From Planctomycetota bacterium (lineage in GTDB: Bacteria > Planctomycetota > Planctomycetia > Isosphaerales > Isosphaeraceae): a stretch of DNA of 64,000 nt. Below are positions 1 to 9,932 of this stretch, piece after piece; positions within the stretch are counted from its first letter, which is position 1; each line of letters opens with the position of its first letter. The translations under genes and the position numbers were made by a program. The stretch lies in contig JAQGHR010000057.1 in NCBI GenBank assembly GCA_028291545.1, positions 1-64,000 on the forward strand, read 5' to 3'. A model generated the notes under the pieces. That model saw only the letters and a list, made by a program, of their open reading frames with translations, was not told the origin of the DNA and did not search any database.

Positions 1-2
1 CC

Positions 3-785
3 GGCGACGTCAAGGATCTGCTGCTGCTGGACGTGACCCCGCTGTCGCTGGGCCTGGAGACCAAGGGCGGCGTCTTCACCAAGCTGGTCGAGCGCAACAC
101 CACGATCCCGACCGAGAAGAAGGAGACGTTCACGACGGCCGAGGACGGGCAGTCGGCCGTGACGATCAAGGTCTTCCAGGGCGAGCGCCCCATGGCGGCG
201 GACAACCGTCTGCTGAGCGAGTTCAACCTCGAAGGTATCCCGCCGGCGCCGATGGGTACTCCACAGATCGAAGTGGCGTTCAACCTCGACGCCAACGGCA
301 TCCTCCAGGTCTCGGCACGCGACAAGGGAACCGGCAAGGAGCAGACGATCAAGGTCGAGTCCTCGGGCGGCCTGACCAAGGACGCGATTGAACAGATGCG
401 CCGCGACGCCGACGCGAACGCCGCCGAAGACAAGCGCCGAAGAGAGCTCGCCGAGCTTCGGAATGCCGCCGAGCAGCGGGTTTACCAGGTCGAAAAAATG
501 CTGTCCGAGAACAAGGACCGCCTCTCCGAGGGCGATATGTCCGCGGTTCGGGCCGCCATCAATACGGTCAATCAGGTCAAGTCCGGGGATGACCCGGCGG
601 CGATCCAGCGGGCCATCGACGACCTGCAGCAAGCCAGCCAGGCGATGTCCCAGCACCTGCAAGCGGCCTCGGCTTCTGCCGGGACTCAGGGGTCCACCAA
701 CGGTCCCTCGGGCGCCTCGAATGGTGGCCCGCAAGGATCTCACGAGGAGGACGTTGTCGACGTGGAATTCCAGGAGAAACGGTGA
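3..785 (+). CDS. dnaK: Molecular chaperone DnaK (Hsp70), C-terminal part
   Basis: The gene enters from the left edge, so the ATPase domain is missing. Visible are the linker and start of the substrate-binding beta-sandwich ([17 protein letters not shown]), the peptide-binding core ([48 protein letters not shown]) and the helical lid. The tail is rich in Ser, Gly and Asn and ends in the acidic EEDVVDVEF motif typical of bacterial DnaK. Known role: ATP-driven folding of cytosolic clients with DnaJ and GrpE. The lid and tail are of usual length and no frame break is seen. The next gene starts about 155 bases downstream. Confidence 0.97.
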   Translation, partial: GDVKDLLLLDVTPLSLGLETKGGVFTKLVERNTTIPTEKKETFTTAEDGQSAVTIKVFQGERPMAADNRLLSEFNLEGIPPAPMGTPQIEVAFNLDANGILQVSARDKGTGKEQTIKVESSGGLTKDAIEQMRRDADANAAEDKRRRELAELRNAAEQRVYQVEKMLSENKDRLSEGDMSAVRAAINTVNQVKSGDDPAAIQRAIDDLQQASQAMSQHLQAASASAGTQGSTNGPSGASNGGPQGSHEEDVVDVEFQEKR

Positions 786-941
786 ACCTCAGCCCGGAGC
801 GTCAAGGGTCGGCAATCCTCCCGGCCTCGGCGCTCCGCGACTCTTCTGAAGAGTCCGTGACGGCGGCCTCTTGACCGAGTCCAGGCTTCCGGCTGCAATG
901 CGATCCTGAACGCTTTCCAATGGCGAAAACAGGAACGCGAC

Positions 942-1607
942 ATGGATGCGGAAACCGCGCGGATGGTCGTGATCGGGATCGCGGCCGTCCTGGCTCTGAT
1001 CTGGCTGTCGGCCTTACAAGTAATGATCCTGGCAACTCGTGATCAAGGCTCGCCGGCACAGGAGACGGCGGAGCGTTTCGGTGTTGTGGAACAGGAGTCC
1101 GCGAGCACGATCGTCGGCGAGGCCGAGGTCGACGGATTGCCCGAAGAGCTTTCCCGGAAGTTGGCGACGCTGCTCGCCCGGGGTGCCATGGGCCCGTTCG
1201 GTCCGGTGAAAATCCTCTCGTGCGACCCCGAGGAAGTGGTCTTCGAGGCGTCCGAGCCGTCCTCGCGCATCTCACCCATTCGCCACGGTCGATTTCGCAT
1301 GTTCCGCTCAGGATCTCGGACCCGAATCGACTACGCACTCGATTCGCCCTCGGGGCGGACTCTGCTCAAGGTCGGGTGGATCTTGCTCGCGCTCGGATTG
1401 GCGGGGCTCCTGGCCGGGATCTGGCTGCAATTTCAATTGGTCCTGCCCAGCCCGAGCCCGCAGATCCGTGGGCAATCCGTCCAGATGCTCCAGGCCATTC
1501 ATCTGATCTGGCCTCCGTTCCTGTTGGCCTACCTCTCGCGCCAGCCGCGACGACTCGCACAAGCGAGGATGGAGGCACTCGTCAACAATCTTCCATATGC
1601 CCGATAA
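942..1607 (+). CDS. Hypothetical membrane protein
   Basis: 221 residues, family not recognised. Hydrophobic segments lie near residues 8-30, 144-167 and 182-199, so the protein is predicted to sit in the inner membrane. A soluble region of about 110 residues lies between the first two segments. The start is supported by AGGA about 8 bases upstream. It follows dnaK on the same strand but after a gap, so co-transcription is uncertain. The reading frame is clean and the other long frames here look like shadows. No function can be proposed. Confidence 0.65.
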   Translation: MDAETARMVVIGIAAVLALIWLSALQVMILATRDQGSPAQETAERFGVVEQESASTIVGEAEVDGLPEELSRKLATLLARGAMGPFGPVKILSCDPEEVVFEASEPSSRISPIRHGRFRMFRSGSRTRIDYALDSPSGRTLLKVGWILLALGLAGLLAGIWLQFQLVLPSPSPQIRGQSVQMLQAIHLIWPPFLLAYLSRQPRRLAQARMEALVNNLPYAR

Positions 1608-1725
1608 TTAGGAATTAAAATTTTCGTATAAGACCGAACGATTCCTTTCTCGATCACCACGCGGCCCATCCAATCGTGGCCCGGCACCTCAGGAAAGTCA
1701 CGAACCGCGGCGAGAATCACGGTGT

Positions 1726-2280
1726 TTACATTTCCTCCCCGGGGGCAGGTCTTGATTCTGGCTCGGTCCCGCCCGGCGTGGCGAGCTCTGCGGTGAGCCA
1801 GGAGCGAGCGTAGGCCCATTCGCGGTAGGCGGTGGCGCGGGAGAGCCCCAGGGCCTCGGCCGCCTCCTCGATCGACAATCCGGCGAACAGGCGAAAGCGG
1901 GCAACCTCGGCCGAAGTGGCGTCCTCGGCCGCCAGTCGGAGCAATGCGCCGTCGATGTCCAGGATGGTGTCGGGGTCGGAGGCGACCGCGCAATCCGCCT
2001 CGTCGAGGTCGAACTTCCGCGCGTAGCCGCCTCGCTTGGCGGCGCGCTTGCGCCGCGCGTGGTCGACGAGGATGCGCTGCATGGCGACGGCGGCAGCCCG
2101 CAGGAAGTCGCTGCGCTCGGCGAACGCCGCATCCCCGATTCGCAGGAAGGCCTCATGCACCAGTGCGGTGGCGTCGAGCGTGTGCCCGGCCCGCTCGTTC
2201 GCGAGCTTGCCCGCGGCGAGCCGGCGAAGTTCTTCGTAAACCCGGGGGAAATAGCCCCCATCGTGCGGGTGCTCGCTCAT
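1726..2280 (-). CDS. Sigma70_ECF-family RNA polymerase sigma factor
   Basis: 184 residues. The pattern (YEELRRLAAGKLA, then LDATALVHEAFLRI, then RILVDHARRKRAAKRGG in region 2, and LSIEEAAEALGLSRATAYREW as the region 4 helix-turn-helix) is that of the Sigma70_ECF / TIGR02999 group common in Planctomycetota and Acidobacteria. It should redirect RNA polymerase to a specific promoter set. The ATG at 2280 overlaps the stop of the upstream kinase as ATGA, so the two are translationally coupled. A longer in-frame start exists inside the kinase but has no reason to be used. No anti-sigma gene is adjacent, so the coupled kinase is the likely controller. Confidence 0.9.
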   Translation of the reverse strand: MSEHPHDGGYFPRVYEELRRLAAGKLANERAGHTLDATALVHEAFLRIGDAAFAERSDFLRAAAVAMQRILVDHARRKRAAKRGGYARKFDLDEADCAVASDPDTILDIDGALLRLAAEDATSAEVARFRLFAGLSIEEAAEALGLSRATAYREWAYARSWLTAELATPGGTEPESRPAPGEEM

Positions 2281-5200
2281 TTCTTCGCCGATGCCGGTTT
2301 CGTGGCTGGGACGCCGGGCAGCCTGGACTTCTCGGCCTTCCACGCCTTGGCATCGTCGGGCTTGTTGGTGGCCTCTGCCAGCGCGATGAGCCGGTCGAGG
2401 CCCTCACCGAGGCGAATCTTGCCCTGGGGTGGGATCTTGTCGGCCTGCTTCTTCATGCCTTCGTACCCATCCCGCAGGAACGGCTCGGCGTCGGTGTATT
2501 TCTTCTGGCCAAGGAGGACCGCGCCGAGGATGGATTTGGTGTTGAACGTCGTCCATGCGTCGGGCTCGGCCTTCTCGCGGATGGCGAGGCACTCGCGAAC
2601 GAGCGGCTCGACCTCGTCCCACGCCTTGACTTCCAGCAAGATCATCGACGCCTGGGCGAGCAGTCCGGCCAGTTGGAGGCTGCCCGCAGGCACGGTGGGG
2701 CGGCTCTCGGCCAGCAACTGCCTGGCGAGCGTGGCGGCCTTCTCGGACTGGCCAGCCCGGACGTAGGCGTCCAGGAGTAACGGCGCCACCACGCGCAACG
2801 TGGGATACTTGCGACTCGCGACGTGCGCCCCTTCCAGCAGGGGCAGGGCGTCTTTCATCCGCCCGGCGTCCAGGTAATTCATGCCCAGATTGGCGCGGGC
2901 GAACCAGGTGTCGGGATGGTCCGTCCCCGATTTTTCGATTCGTAGCCTGAGGGCCTCCTTGATCAGGGGGATCGATTGATCAAGTTTCCCCGTCATGCGG
3001 TAAACGGCGGCCAGGTTCCCCATGGTTGTGAGCGTGAGCGGGTGGTCGATGCCGAGCCGGGGCTTTTCGCGCGCCAGGGCCTCTTCAAGGAGCGGTTGGG
3101 CGAGATCGAGCTTGTTTGCTCCCACGAAGGCGAGGGCGAGGTTGCTCATGCTCGTGAGGGTGTCGGGGTGATCTGGGCCGTACTTCGCCTTCGTCAGGGT
3201 CAGCGTCTCCTCCGCGAGCGGCAGGGCACGGTCCATCTTGCCGCCAGTTCGATAGCCCTCGGCCAGGTTGCCCTGGGTCGAGAGCGTGATTGGGTGGTCG
3301 AGGCCGAGCGACGCCCTCGCCAACGCCAGGGCCTCCTCCAGGAGCGGCAGGGCGCGGTCGAGCTTGCCCGCGGCCACGTAAGCCAGGCTGAGGTTGTTCA
3401 TACTGCTGAGGGTCTCCGGGTGGTCGATACCGAGCCGAGCCTTCCGTAACGCCAGTGTCTCCTCATGGAGCGGTACGGAAAGGTCAACCCGGCCGGCGCT
3501 CATGTAACCGATGGCGAGGTTATTCATGAGAGTCAGGGTCTCGGGATGATCAGCGCCATGCTTCACTTTCGCCAGGGCCAGGGCCTCTATGTAGAGCGGC
3601 AAGGCGAGGTCGAGCGTGCCTGCGGCACGGTAGCCCTCGGCAAGGTTATTCATGGTCGTGATGGTGAGAGGGTGATCCGGGCCGAGCTTCGCCTTCGTCA
3701 TCGCGAGCGTCTCTTGCTGGAGCGCGCGGGCACGATCGGCCTGACCGGCGGCCAGGTAGCTCCTGGCGAGGTCGTTCATGCTGACGAAGGTGTCCAGGTG
3801 ATCGGGACCGAACTTCGCGGTCCTTAGCGCCAGCGTCTCTAAATTAAGCGGAAGGGCGAGGTCAAGTTTGCCGGCGTCCTGGTAACCGTTGGCAAGGTTG
3901 ATCATACTCGTGAGGGTATTCTGATGATCGGGCCCGAATGTCGCCCTGGTCAGCACCATCGACTTTTCCAGGAGCGGCACGGCGAGATCGAGTTTGCCAG
4001 CGACACGGTAGGCGTCGGCGAGGCCGGCCATGGTGACCAGGGTCTCGGAGTGATTGGGACCGAGCTTCGCCGTTCGCAAATTCAGAGTCTCCTGATAGAG
4101 AGGCAAGGCGCGGTCAAGCTTGCGGGCGATCAGGTAGCCGTCGGCGAGGTTATTCATGCTGATCAGGGTATCGGGATGTTCGGGGCCGAGCCGGGCCGTC
4201 ATCGTGGCACGAGCTTTCGTGGCCAGGGCGATCGCCTTCGCGGCGTAGCCCAGGCCGAGTTGCGACTCCCCCAGGACCAACTGCATGCGGGCCACACTTA
4301 GCGGGTTGTCGGTCGCTTCGCCCTCCAACTCGCTCATCGCCAGGTCGAGACGCCGCCCGAGGCGAGCCGAGAGTGGCAGGCTCTCACGATCGCCACCGCG
4401 AGGATTCAGGTCGCGGAAGACCGATAACAGGATCTCGTTGGCCTTGTCCTTCTGGGTCAGCCTCTTCTTTGTCTCCTTTTCCTGAGCGATCGCGAAACCC
4501 TTCTGCCGGTTCGCCTCGAACAACCCGAGCGTCGTCCCGACGATACCGCCGACCAGCGACGCCAGAACCAGAGCGGCCGCGATGACCTGGCCTCGGTTCC
4601 GCCGAACGTATTTCTTGAACCGATAGGTCGCCGTTGGAGGGCCAGCGCTGACCGGCTCGTGGCTCTCGAACCGCTCGACATCCTGTGCGAACGCGATGGC
4701 CGATTCGTAGCGACGATGCCGCTCCTTGGCCAGCGCCTTCATCACGATCCAGTCCAGGTCGCCGCGAACGAACCGGCTCAGCCGCGCGGGCTCGGTGTGA
4801 CGATTGGCCGCGATGTTGGGCAGGGTGTCGGAGGAGCCGATTCGACTGCTGGGCGTCGGCGGCTCAATCTCGCGGATGTTTCGGAGCATCTCATCCAGCG
4901 CGGCCCTCTGGAACGTCTCGCGACGGATCGGCGTGCTGCCGGTGAGCAGTTCGTAGAGGATCACGCCCAGCGCGTAGATGTCGGCCCGCGTGTCGACGTC
5001 GATCGCGTTGAATGACGCCTGCTCGGGGGCCATGTACAGTGGCGTCCCGGCCACGCTGCCGAAGGCGCTGTGGAGGCTGTGCTCCGAGAGCTGCAGGCCG
5101 CCGGTGGCCTTGGCCAGTCCGAAGTCGATGACCTTCGGCACGGGCCTGCCGTCGTGACTCTCGACCAGGATGTTCGAGGGCTTGAGGTCGCGGTGGATGA

Positions 5201-5903
5201 TCCCCTTCTGGTGTGCGTGCTGCACCGCCGAGCAGATCTGCCGGAAGAGGCCCAATCGCTCGGGCAGGCCCAGCTGATGCCGATCACAATACTCCGTCAG
5301 CGGGACGCCCTTGACCAGCTCCATGACGAAGAACGGGCGGCCGCGCTCGGTGGCGCCCGCGTCCAGGACCGTGGCGATGTTGGGGTGGTCCATCAGGGCC
5401 AGGGCCTGGCGCTCGGACTCGAACCGGGCGAGCACGGTGCGCGAGTCCATGCCCGCCTTGATGAGCTTCAGCGCCACCTGGCGCTTCACCGGCTGGATCT
5501 GCTCGGCGAGGTAGACGCTGCCCATGCCGCCCTCGCCGATCTGCTGGCGAATCTTGTAACGGTCGGCAACGAGGGAACCGACGAGTTGCGAACCAGGCTC
5601 CGTGCTGAAGGTCGCCGTCGGATCGGATATCGACACCGTCGGCTCCTCGTCAAGGAACCGCGGCTCTGAGGCGGCCGTCCGGTCGTCGGGGGCGGTCGCG
5701 GGCACGGGCTCGGGTTCCACCGCCAGGGGCCGTTCCAATACGCTGGCGGGGTGATCGTCGGCGGCCAGGAGTTCCACCAGGCGCCGCCGCAACTCTCGGT
5801 CATCGCCACACTCCCGGTCGAGAAAGGCGGACCGATCGTCCCCATCGGGCAGGTCGAGCGCGGCGTTGAACAGGCCTTTGACGCGGCGTGGATCGAGCGG
5901 CAT
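2277..5903 (-). CDS. PknB-type Ser/Thr kinase with kinesin-light-chain-like TPR tail
   Basis: 1208 residues from the ATG at 5903, which has GGAGG upstream; an in-frame extension further upstream is not protein-like. Kinase domain: glycine loop GEGGMGSV at 123-130, Lys146, HRDLKPSN at 237-244, DFG at 260-262, APE at 292-294, so all catalytic residues are present. One membrane span lies near 439-461. The rest is outside the membrane and carries eleven 42-residue TPR units, each with a GxxHPxT signature, readable as a repeated pattern from about 2900 to 4210. Known of the family: membrane kinases phosphorylating regulators, with TPRs binding partners. The 3' end overlaps the sigma factor gene by four bases, so the pair probably forms one signalling unit. 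Confidence 0.93.
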   Translation of the reverse strand: MPLDPRRVKGLFNAALDLPDGDDRSAFLDRECGDDRELRRRLVELLAADDHPASVLERPLAVEPEPVPATAPDDRTAASEPRFLDEEPTVSISDPTATFSTEPGSQLVGSLVADRYKIRQQIGEGGMGSVYLAEQIQPVKRQVALKLIKAGMDSRTVLARFESERQALALMDHPNIATVLDAGATERGRPFFVMELVKGVPLTEYCDRHQLGLPERLGLFRQICSAVQHAHQKGIIHRDLKPSNILVESHDGRPVPKVIDFGLAKATGGLQLSEHSLHSAFGSVAGTPLYMAPEQASFNAIDVDTRADIYALGVILYELLTGSTPIRRETFQRAALDEMLRNIREIEPPTPSSRIGSSDTLPNIAANRHTEPARLSRFVRGDLDWIVMKALAKERHRRYESAIAFAQDVERFESHEPVSAGPPTATYRFKKYVRRNRGQVIAAALVLASLVGGIVGTTLGLFEANRQKGFAIAQEKETKKRLTQKDKANEILLSVFRDLNPRGGDRESLPLSARLGRRLDLAMSELEGEATDNPLSVARMQLVLGESQLGLGYAAKAIALATKARATMTARLGPEHPDTLISMNNLADGYLIARKLDRALPLYQETLNLRTAKLGPNHSETLVTMAGLADAYRVAGKLDLAVPLLEKSMVLTRATFGPDHQNTLTSMINLANGYQDAGKLDLALPLNLETLALRTAKFGPDHLDTFVSMNDLARSYLAAGQADRARALQQETLAMTKAKLGPDHPLTITTMNNLAEGYRAAGTLDLALPLYIEALALAKVKHGADHPETLTLMNNLAIGYMSAGRVDLSVPLHEETLALRKARLGIDHPETLSSMNNLSLAYVAAGKLDRALPLLEEALALARASLGLDHPITLSTQGNLAEGYRTGGKMDRALPLAEETLTLTKAKYGPDHPDTLTSMSNLALAFVGANKLDLAQPLLEEALAREKPRLGIDHPLTLTTMGNLAAVYRMTGKLDQSIPLIKEALRLRIEKSGTDHPDTWFARANLGMNYLDAGRMKDALPLLEGAHVASRKYPTLRVVAPLLLDAYVRAGQSEKAATLARQLLAESRPTVPAGSLQLAGLLAQASMILLEVKAWDEVEPLVRECLAIREKAEPDAWTTFNTKSILGAVLLGQKKYTDAEPFLRDGYEGMKKQADKIPPQGKIRLGEGLDRLIALAEATNKPDDAKAWKAEKSRLPGVPATKPASAKK

Positions 5904-7275
5904 CCGAGATCCTCCAGGGTTGGTTTCCCTGATTGGCGCAATGCAGACGCGTGATGTCTCAAGACCGGAAAAAATTGGCCGACCGCGGGTGAGTTCATGA
6001 TTGAACGCCAGCATGGTAGCTGCGGTCTGGATCTTGCCGTGGAGGCTTTCAACACCGATCGGCAGGTGTGCGCTCCCATGAACGAGCGATCTCGCGATCA
6101 TCGCACAGAAGTCAGGACGGGGCACCCAGCCGACCCAGCCGCGAAAGGCGGATTTCCAGATCAAGCGCGAAGCGTTTCACGCAGGGACGGGAAAGTTGTG
6201 AAGCGTTCACAGAGAAAAACGGAAGAGGGCAAAGCGCGAATGGGCGCGGAACAGGCAAACGCGTCGAGGGACGCCTCAAACCTCGCGAAGCCGTGTTCCT
6301 CTCTCCAACTCCGTCATCCATTTTTTTCCGTCTTCTTTGCTCCCGCTCGGCAGGTACACAGGAAACGGCTCGATCCTCGTCGCTGAGATGAAGACTTGCT
6401 CATCCCACGGCCCTGCGCGGACCGCAGCCGCCCGGTTTCCGCCGCCTGGCCTTGTTCCGGCTCCGAAACCCGATTCACTGTGAGGAACCGGGTCCCGATC
6501 CTCCACATTTCCGGTTGCCCGGATGGCCTCGCACGGTCAGACGTCCATCATTACATCGTGACGAGACGGCCCCGTGATTCGTCCGTGAGGAAGAATTCTC
6601 GAAAAGTCTGAGCATTACAGCATATTCCGTCTGGTGGATGACGGAGGACGCCTGGAAATTCGGCAATCCTGCGGGATTCTCGGTCCGGGGACTTCCGTTT
6701 CGGGGCGCGATCGGATAGTCTAAGCGGGACATCCCGTGTCGCTCGTGATGGGCGACACTTCAATCGGCTATGGTGGCCCTGCCGTGCGAGACCTCGCACG
6801 AGCGGGGCCTTTTTTTTTGAAGCGGGCAGGAGGCCGAAACCGAGGGACGAACGTGAGGTTGGAGCCGTCGACCAGCGACATCTCCCTCGACCGGATTCTG
6901 GGCTTCGCGAGCAGCGGTGACATGATCGTCTGCAATCGGGTCTGTACCCGGAGGTCTCCCACTCGTCCAATCCGCCCCCGTCCGGTCCCCGAGGTAAGCG
7001 GTCGAGTGTTTGCTCCAGACCCGAGAGGTGGAGTATCCGTCTCCTGCACGGCCCTGGAGGGCGGAGGAGGCGAACCTGGCCGAAAGCCTTGCGGCCCGGG
7101 CCGGATCGGCACGGGGGCCTTCGCGCATCGGCTAGCGGTCCACAGCGCCGGCCGCGGGGACGGTCGATCGATAATCCTCGAGTCGGAGGATTGGTGGTGA
7201 TCGCGACGGAGGAGCCAACGATTTCATCACGATTGTTGAAGGTTCGAGTCCACTCCTTATCTCCCGGAGGCCACC
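5904..7275. other. Long gene-poor intergenic region
   Basis: About 1.4 kb between the divergent kinase gene and the DUF2934 gene. Several frames stay open, but none shows a recognisable domain, a good ribosome site or convincing composition. It contains small hairpins (for example GTGTCGC/GCGACAC at about 6737-6757) and a complete intrinsic terminator at 6775-6818 with no gene in front of it. A non-coding RNA upstream of that terminator is possible. Otherwise I see nothing definite. Confidence 0.5.
6775..6818 (+). terminator. Orphan intrinsic terminator
   Basis: The arms GGCCCTGC plus CGTGCGAG (6775-6790) pair with CTCGCACG plus GCGGGGCC (6793-6809), with one unpaired A and one mismatch, and are followed directly by nine T at 6810-6818. 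It points along the plus strand. No protein gene lies upstream on that strand back to 1607, so it probably ends an unannotated small RNA or a degraded gene. Confidence 0.75.
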
Positions 7276-7623
7276 ATGAGCAAGCAGGGCGATGCGAGTA
7301 AGCGGAAGTCAGACGTCCCCCCGCCTGCGTCGCGGGGAGGCGGCACGGACCGGACCGCGACCTCGGGCGAGACTCGGAACTCAAAGGATTCAGAGGCCAG
7401 GAACAGATCGCCGAGTGGGCATGTTTCGACTCACGAGCAGGTCGCCGTCCTCGCCTACGAACTCTGGGAGGCTCGGGGCAGGCCAGAGGGGGACGCCTGC
7501 AAGGATTGGTACGAGGCCCGACGGCAATTGCAGGGCGACAATCCAGACTTCGAGCCCGGCATGCGTCACGCGGCCGAGTTCGCGATGGCCGGGGCGGGCG
7601 ATCTCGAGCATCCCGTGCTTTGA
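7276..7623 (+). CDS. DUF2934 domain protein
   Basis: 115 residues. The first 50 are polar and low-complexity (Ser, Arg, Gly, Thr). From about residue 52 the sequence HEQVAVLAYELWEARGRPEG followed by DWYEA matches the DUF2934 pattern (xxIxxxAYxLWExRGxPxGxxxxDWxxAE), a small domain of unknown function common in Planctomycetota and some Proteobacteria. The ATG has GGAGG five bases upstream. It is isolated, with long non-coding stretches on both sides. Function unknown. Confidence 0.8.
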   Translation: MSKQGDASKRKSDVPPPASRGGGTDRTATSGETRNSKDSEARNRSPSGHVSTHEQVAVLAYELWEARGRPEGDACKDWYEARRQLQGDNPDFEPGMRHAAEFAMAGAGDLEHPVL

Positions 7624-8090
7624 TTCCATCCCAACCAATGCCCCGGCGAGCCGCAGAGTCCAGAAGGCTGTCATCAGGATGGCCGCTTCCGGACCTTTCG
7701 CGGCGAGCCTGATCGCGAGGCACAGTACCCGATGCGGTCTGCGTATAATCAGGGAAGAGTCCGACCTTTTTTTTCGGCCGAGGCCCGGGGGCTTGTCATC
7801 GGGGGCTTCATCCTCGATAAGATCGGAGTCAGACGGCGGATACAATTTTGGATCCGGCCGGTGCGGAACCTCGTCGAGTTATTAATAAGCGCGCCCATGC
7901 CGGATCAGATGTCCCTAAATTCACGACATTCTCCCATAACTCTCGAACGCACGTCAGCGGCGCACCGGACCCGGCCGAACCGGCCGAGTGCGCGAGCGAT
8001 GGTCCGACGATTCCGGTGGAAAGGGGCACGACGAGATCGCCCTGCCGGACTTCCTCGGAACGACTGGCCCATGCGCCGGGATGAGCACGG
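7624..8090. other. Intergenic region without a supported gene
   Basis: 467 bases before the histidine kinase gene. A TATAAT hexamer lies at 7744-7749 with only a weak -35 candidate (CACAGT) 17 bases before it, and a run of eight T lies about 20 bases after it. The open frames on both strands look like random GC-rich shadows. A promoter for the downstream two-gene operon may lie here, but I cannot fix it. Confidence 0.4.
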
Positions 8091-9932
8091 ATGGCCCCTT
8101 TCAACCCCCTGCATATCTTGGTGATCGAGGACGACCCGGACACCCGGGCCAACCTGTGCGACATCCTGGAACAGGACAGCCACCGGGTTGAGTCGGCCGG
8201 TTCTGCCGCCGAGGCCCTCGCGCGGGCGGATTGGTCGTCGATCTCGGCGATCATCCTCGACCGCAAGTTCCCCGGTGCCCCGGCCGACGATCTGCTGCCT
8301 CGCCTGAAGCAGGCCGCCCCCGACGCGGCCGTCCTCGCCATCACCGGCCATGTTAGTCCGCAGGGGACGATCTCCGCCTTGAGCCCGGGGGCGACGGATT
8401 ACATCCTGAAGCCGGTCGAGCCCGACGACCTCCGGACCCGCATGAGGCGCCTGTCCGAATATCGGCAAGCCCAGGACGCGATGCGGGTGGCCGAGCGACG
8501 TTATCGCCTGCTGGTCCAGAATACCAGCGACATCATCACGGCGACCGACCGGGACGGCACCATCCTCTACCAGAGCCCGACGATCGAACGGACGCTTGGC
8601 TATCGGCCCGAGGATCGCGTCGGCACGAACATCCTCCGCGACCCGATCGTCCACCCCGACGACCTGGACGCCATGGGAGCCTTCTTCGAGGAGGTGCGGT
8701 GCCGCGCCGGCGCGTCGGTGGTCTCCAAGTTCCGGCTCCGAGACTGCAACTGCTCGTGCCGTTACATCGAAGCGATGGGAGAGAACCTGCTCGAAGAGGA
8801 GGGCATCAGCGCCATCGTCGTAAGCTACCGCGATGTCACGGAGCGGATACGGGCCGAGGAGGCGCTGCGGCGGGAGCGGAATTTCGCCGAGGGTTTGATC
8901 GGAGAAGCCCCGGCCTTCGTCGCGGTGGTCGATGCCGAGGGACGGATCGTCCGATTCAACCGATTCGCCGAGGAGATTACCGGCTACCGCGCCGAAGAGG
9001 TCCTGGGCCAGAGCTATTTCCCGATTTTCATCCCGGAACGCAACCGGGCTCAGGACCAGGAGTCTTTCCGGCGGGCGCTTGCCGAAGTCGACACCCGAGG
9101 GGTCGTCACCCCGATCCTGACTCGATCCGGCCGGGAGCGCGAGATCCGGTGGTCCTATCGGGTCCTGAAGGATTCCGACGGGGGGGCCATCGGCGTACTG
9201 GCTATCGGTCAAGATGTCACGGAACTAAACGAGGCCCAGGAGCGTGCCCTCCGGTCCGAGCGACTGGCCGCCATCGGCCAGATGGTAGCGGTCTTGACGC
9301 ACGAGAGCCGCAACGCCCTGCAATGCACCCAGGCATGCCTGGAGATCCTCGCCCGGAAAGTTGAGGATCGGCCCGAGGCGGTTGGGCTGATCGCCCGGCT
9401 GCAGGAGGCACAGGACCGTCTCACCCACCTCTATGAAGATGTCGGCGGCTTCGCGGCCCCGATCCGACTGGAGTTGGGCGAGTGCGACCTCGGCACGGTC
9501 TGGCGTGAGGCCTGGGCGCACCTCGAATCCGAGAGGAAGGGCCGGCAGGCAAGGCTTCTCGAGACCGGCTGCGAAACGGACTTGCGGTGCCAGATCGACA
9601 AGTACCGCCTCGAACGCGTCTTTTTCAACATCCTGGAGAATTCGCTGGCCGCCTGTCCGGACCCGGTCGAGGTGAGGATGGCTTGCAGTCCGACGGAGAT
9701 CGGTGGCCGACCCGCGGTCTGTGTGAACATCCGCGACAACGGCCCGGGGCTCTCCCCGGAAGCACGCCAGCGGATCTTCGAGCCCTTCTACACAACCAAG
9801 CCCAAGGGAACCGGCCTGGGAATGGCCATCACTCGGCGGATCATCGAGGCGCACGGCGGCCGGATCGACGTCGGCGAGGGCACGATAGAAGGAGCGGAAT
9901 TCATGATCACCTTGCCGCGAGGGGCACTATGA
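8091..9932 (+). CDS. Hybrid REC-PAS-PAS sensor histidine kinase
   Basis: 613 residues. N-terminal receiver domain (acidic pair near 14-15, phospho-acceptor Asp57, Lys107). Two PAS/PAC domains follow at about 135-255 and 265-380, each ending in a DVTE-type motif. The H-box is HESRNALQ with His404. The ATPase domain has N513/N517, DNGPG at 549-553 and GTGLGM at 573-578. No membrane span is visible, so it is a cytosolic sensor, possibly reading a small ligand or redox state through PAS. The last codons overlap the ANTAR regulator gene as ATGA, so that protein is the likely phosphotransfer partner. The Gln/Asn-rich H-box resembles the atypical nitrogen-type kinases paired with ANTAR regulators only loosely. 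Confidence 0.92.
   Translation: MAPFNPLHILVIEDDPDTRANLCDILEQDSHRVESAGSAAEALARADWSSISAIILDRKFPGAPADDLLPRLKQAAPDAAVLAITGHVSPQGTISALSPGATDYILKPVEPDDLRTRMRRLSEYRQAQDAMRVAERRYRLLVQNTSDIITATDRDGTILYQSPTIERTLGYRPEDRVGTNILRDPIVHPDDLDAMGAFFEEVRCRAGASVVSKFRLRDCNCSCRYIEAMGENLLEEEGISAIVVSYRDVTERIRAEEALRRERNFAEGLIGEAPAFVAVVDAEGRIVRFNRFAEEITGYRAEEVLGQSYFPIFIPERNRAQDQESFRRALAEVDTRGVVTPILTRSGREREIRWSYRVLKDSDGGAIGVLAIGQDVTELNEAQERALRSERLAAIGQMVAVLTHESRNALQCTQACLEILARKVEDRPEAVGLIARLQEAQDRLTHLYEDVGGFAAPIRLELGECDLGTVWREAWAHLESERKGRQARLLETGCETDLRCQIDKYRLERVFFNILENSLAACPDPVEVRMACSPTEIGGRPAVCVNIRDNGPGLSPEARQRIFEPFYTTKPKGTGLGMAITRRIIEAHGGRIDVGEGTIEGAEFMITLPRGAL

Noticed and set aside
2900..4210. Regularly spaced repeats that might suggest a CRISPR or satellite array
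   Set aside because: The period is 126 bases and matches the 42-residue TPR units of the kinase; sequence varies as in coding repeats.
5997..6386. Plus-strand frame of 129 codons in the first large gap
   Set aside because: No ribosome site, no domain, basic and irregular composition typical of a random GC-rich frame.
7195..7262. tRNA-like piece with GGTTCGAGTCC
   Set aside because: The T stem has mismatches and no matching acceptor or anticodon arm could be formed.
6551..7723. Minus-strand frame of 390 codons
   Set aside because: Arg/Pro/Ser-rich composition, no domain, and it runs across the DUF2934 gene and the terminator.
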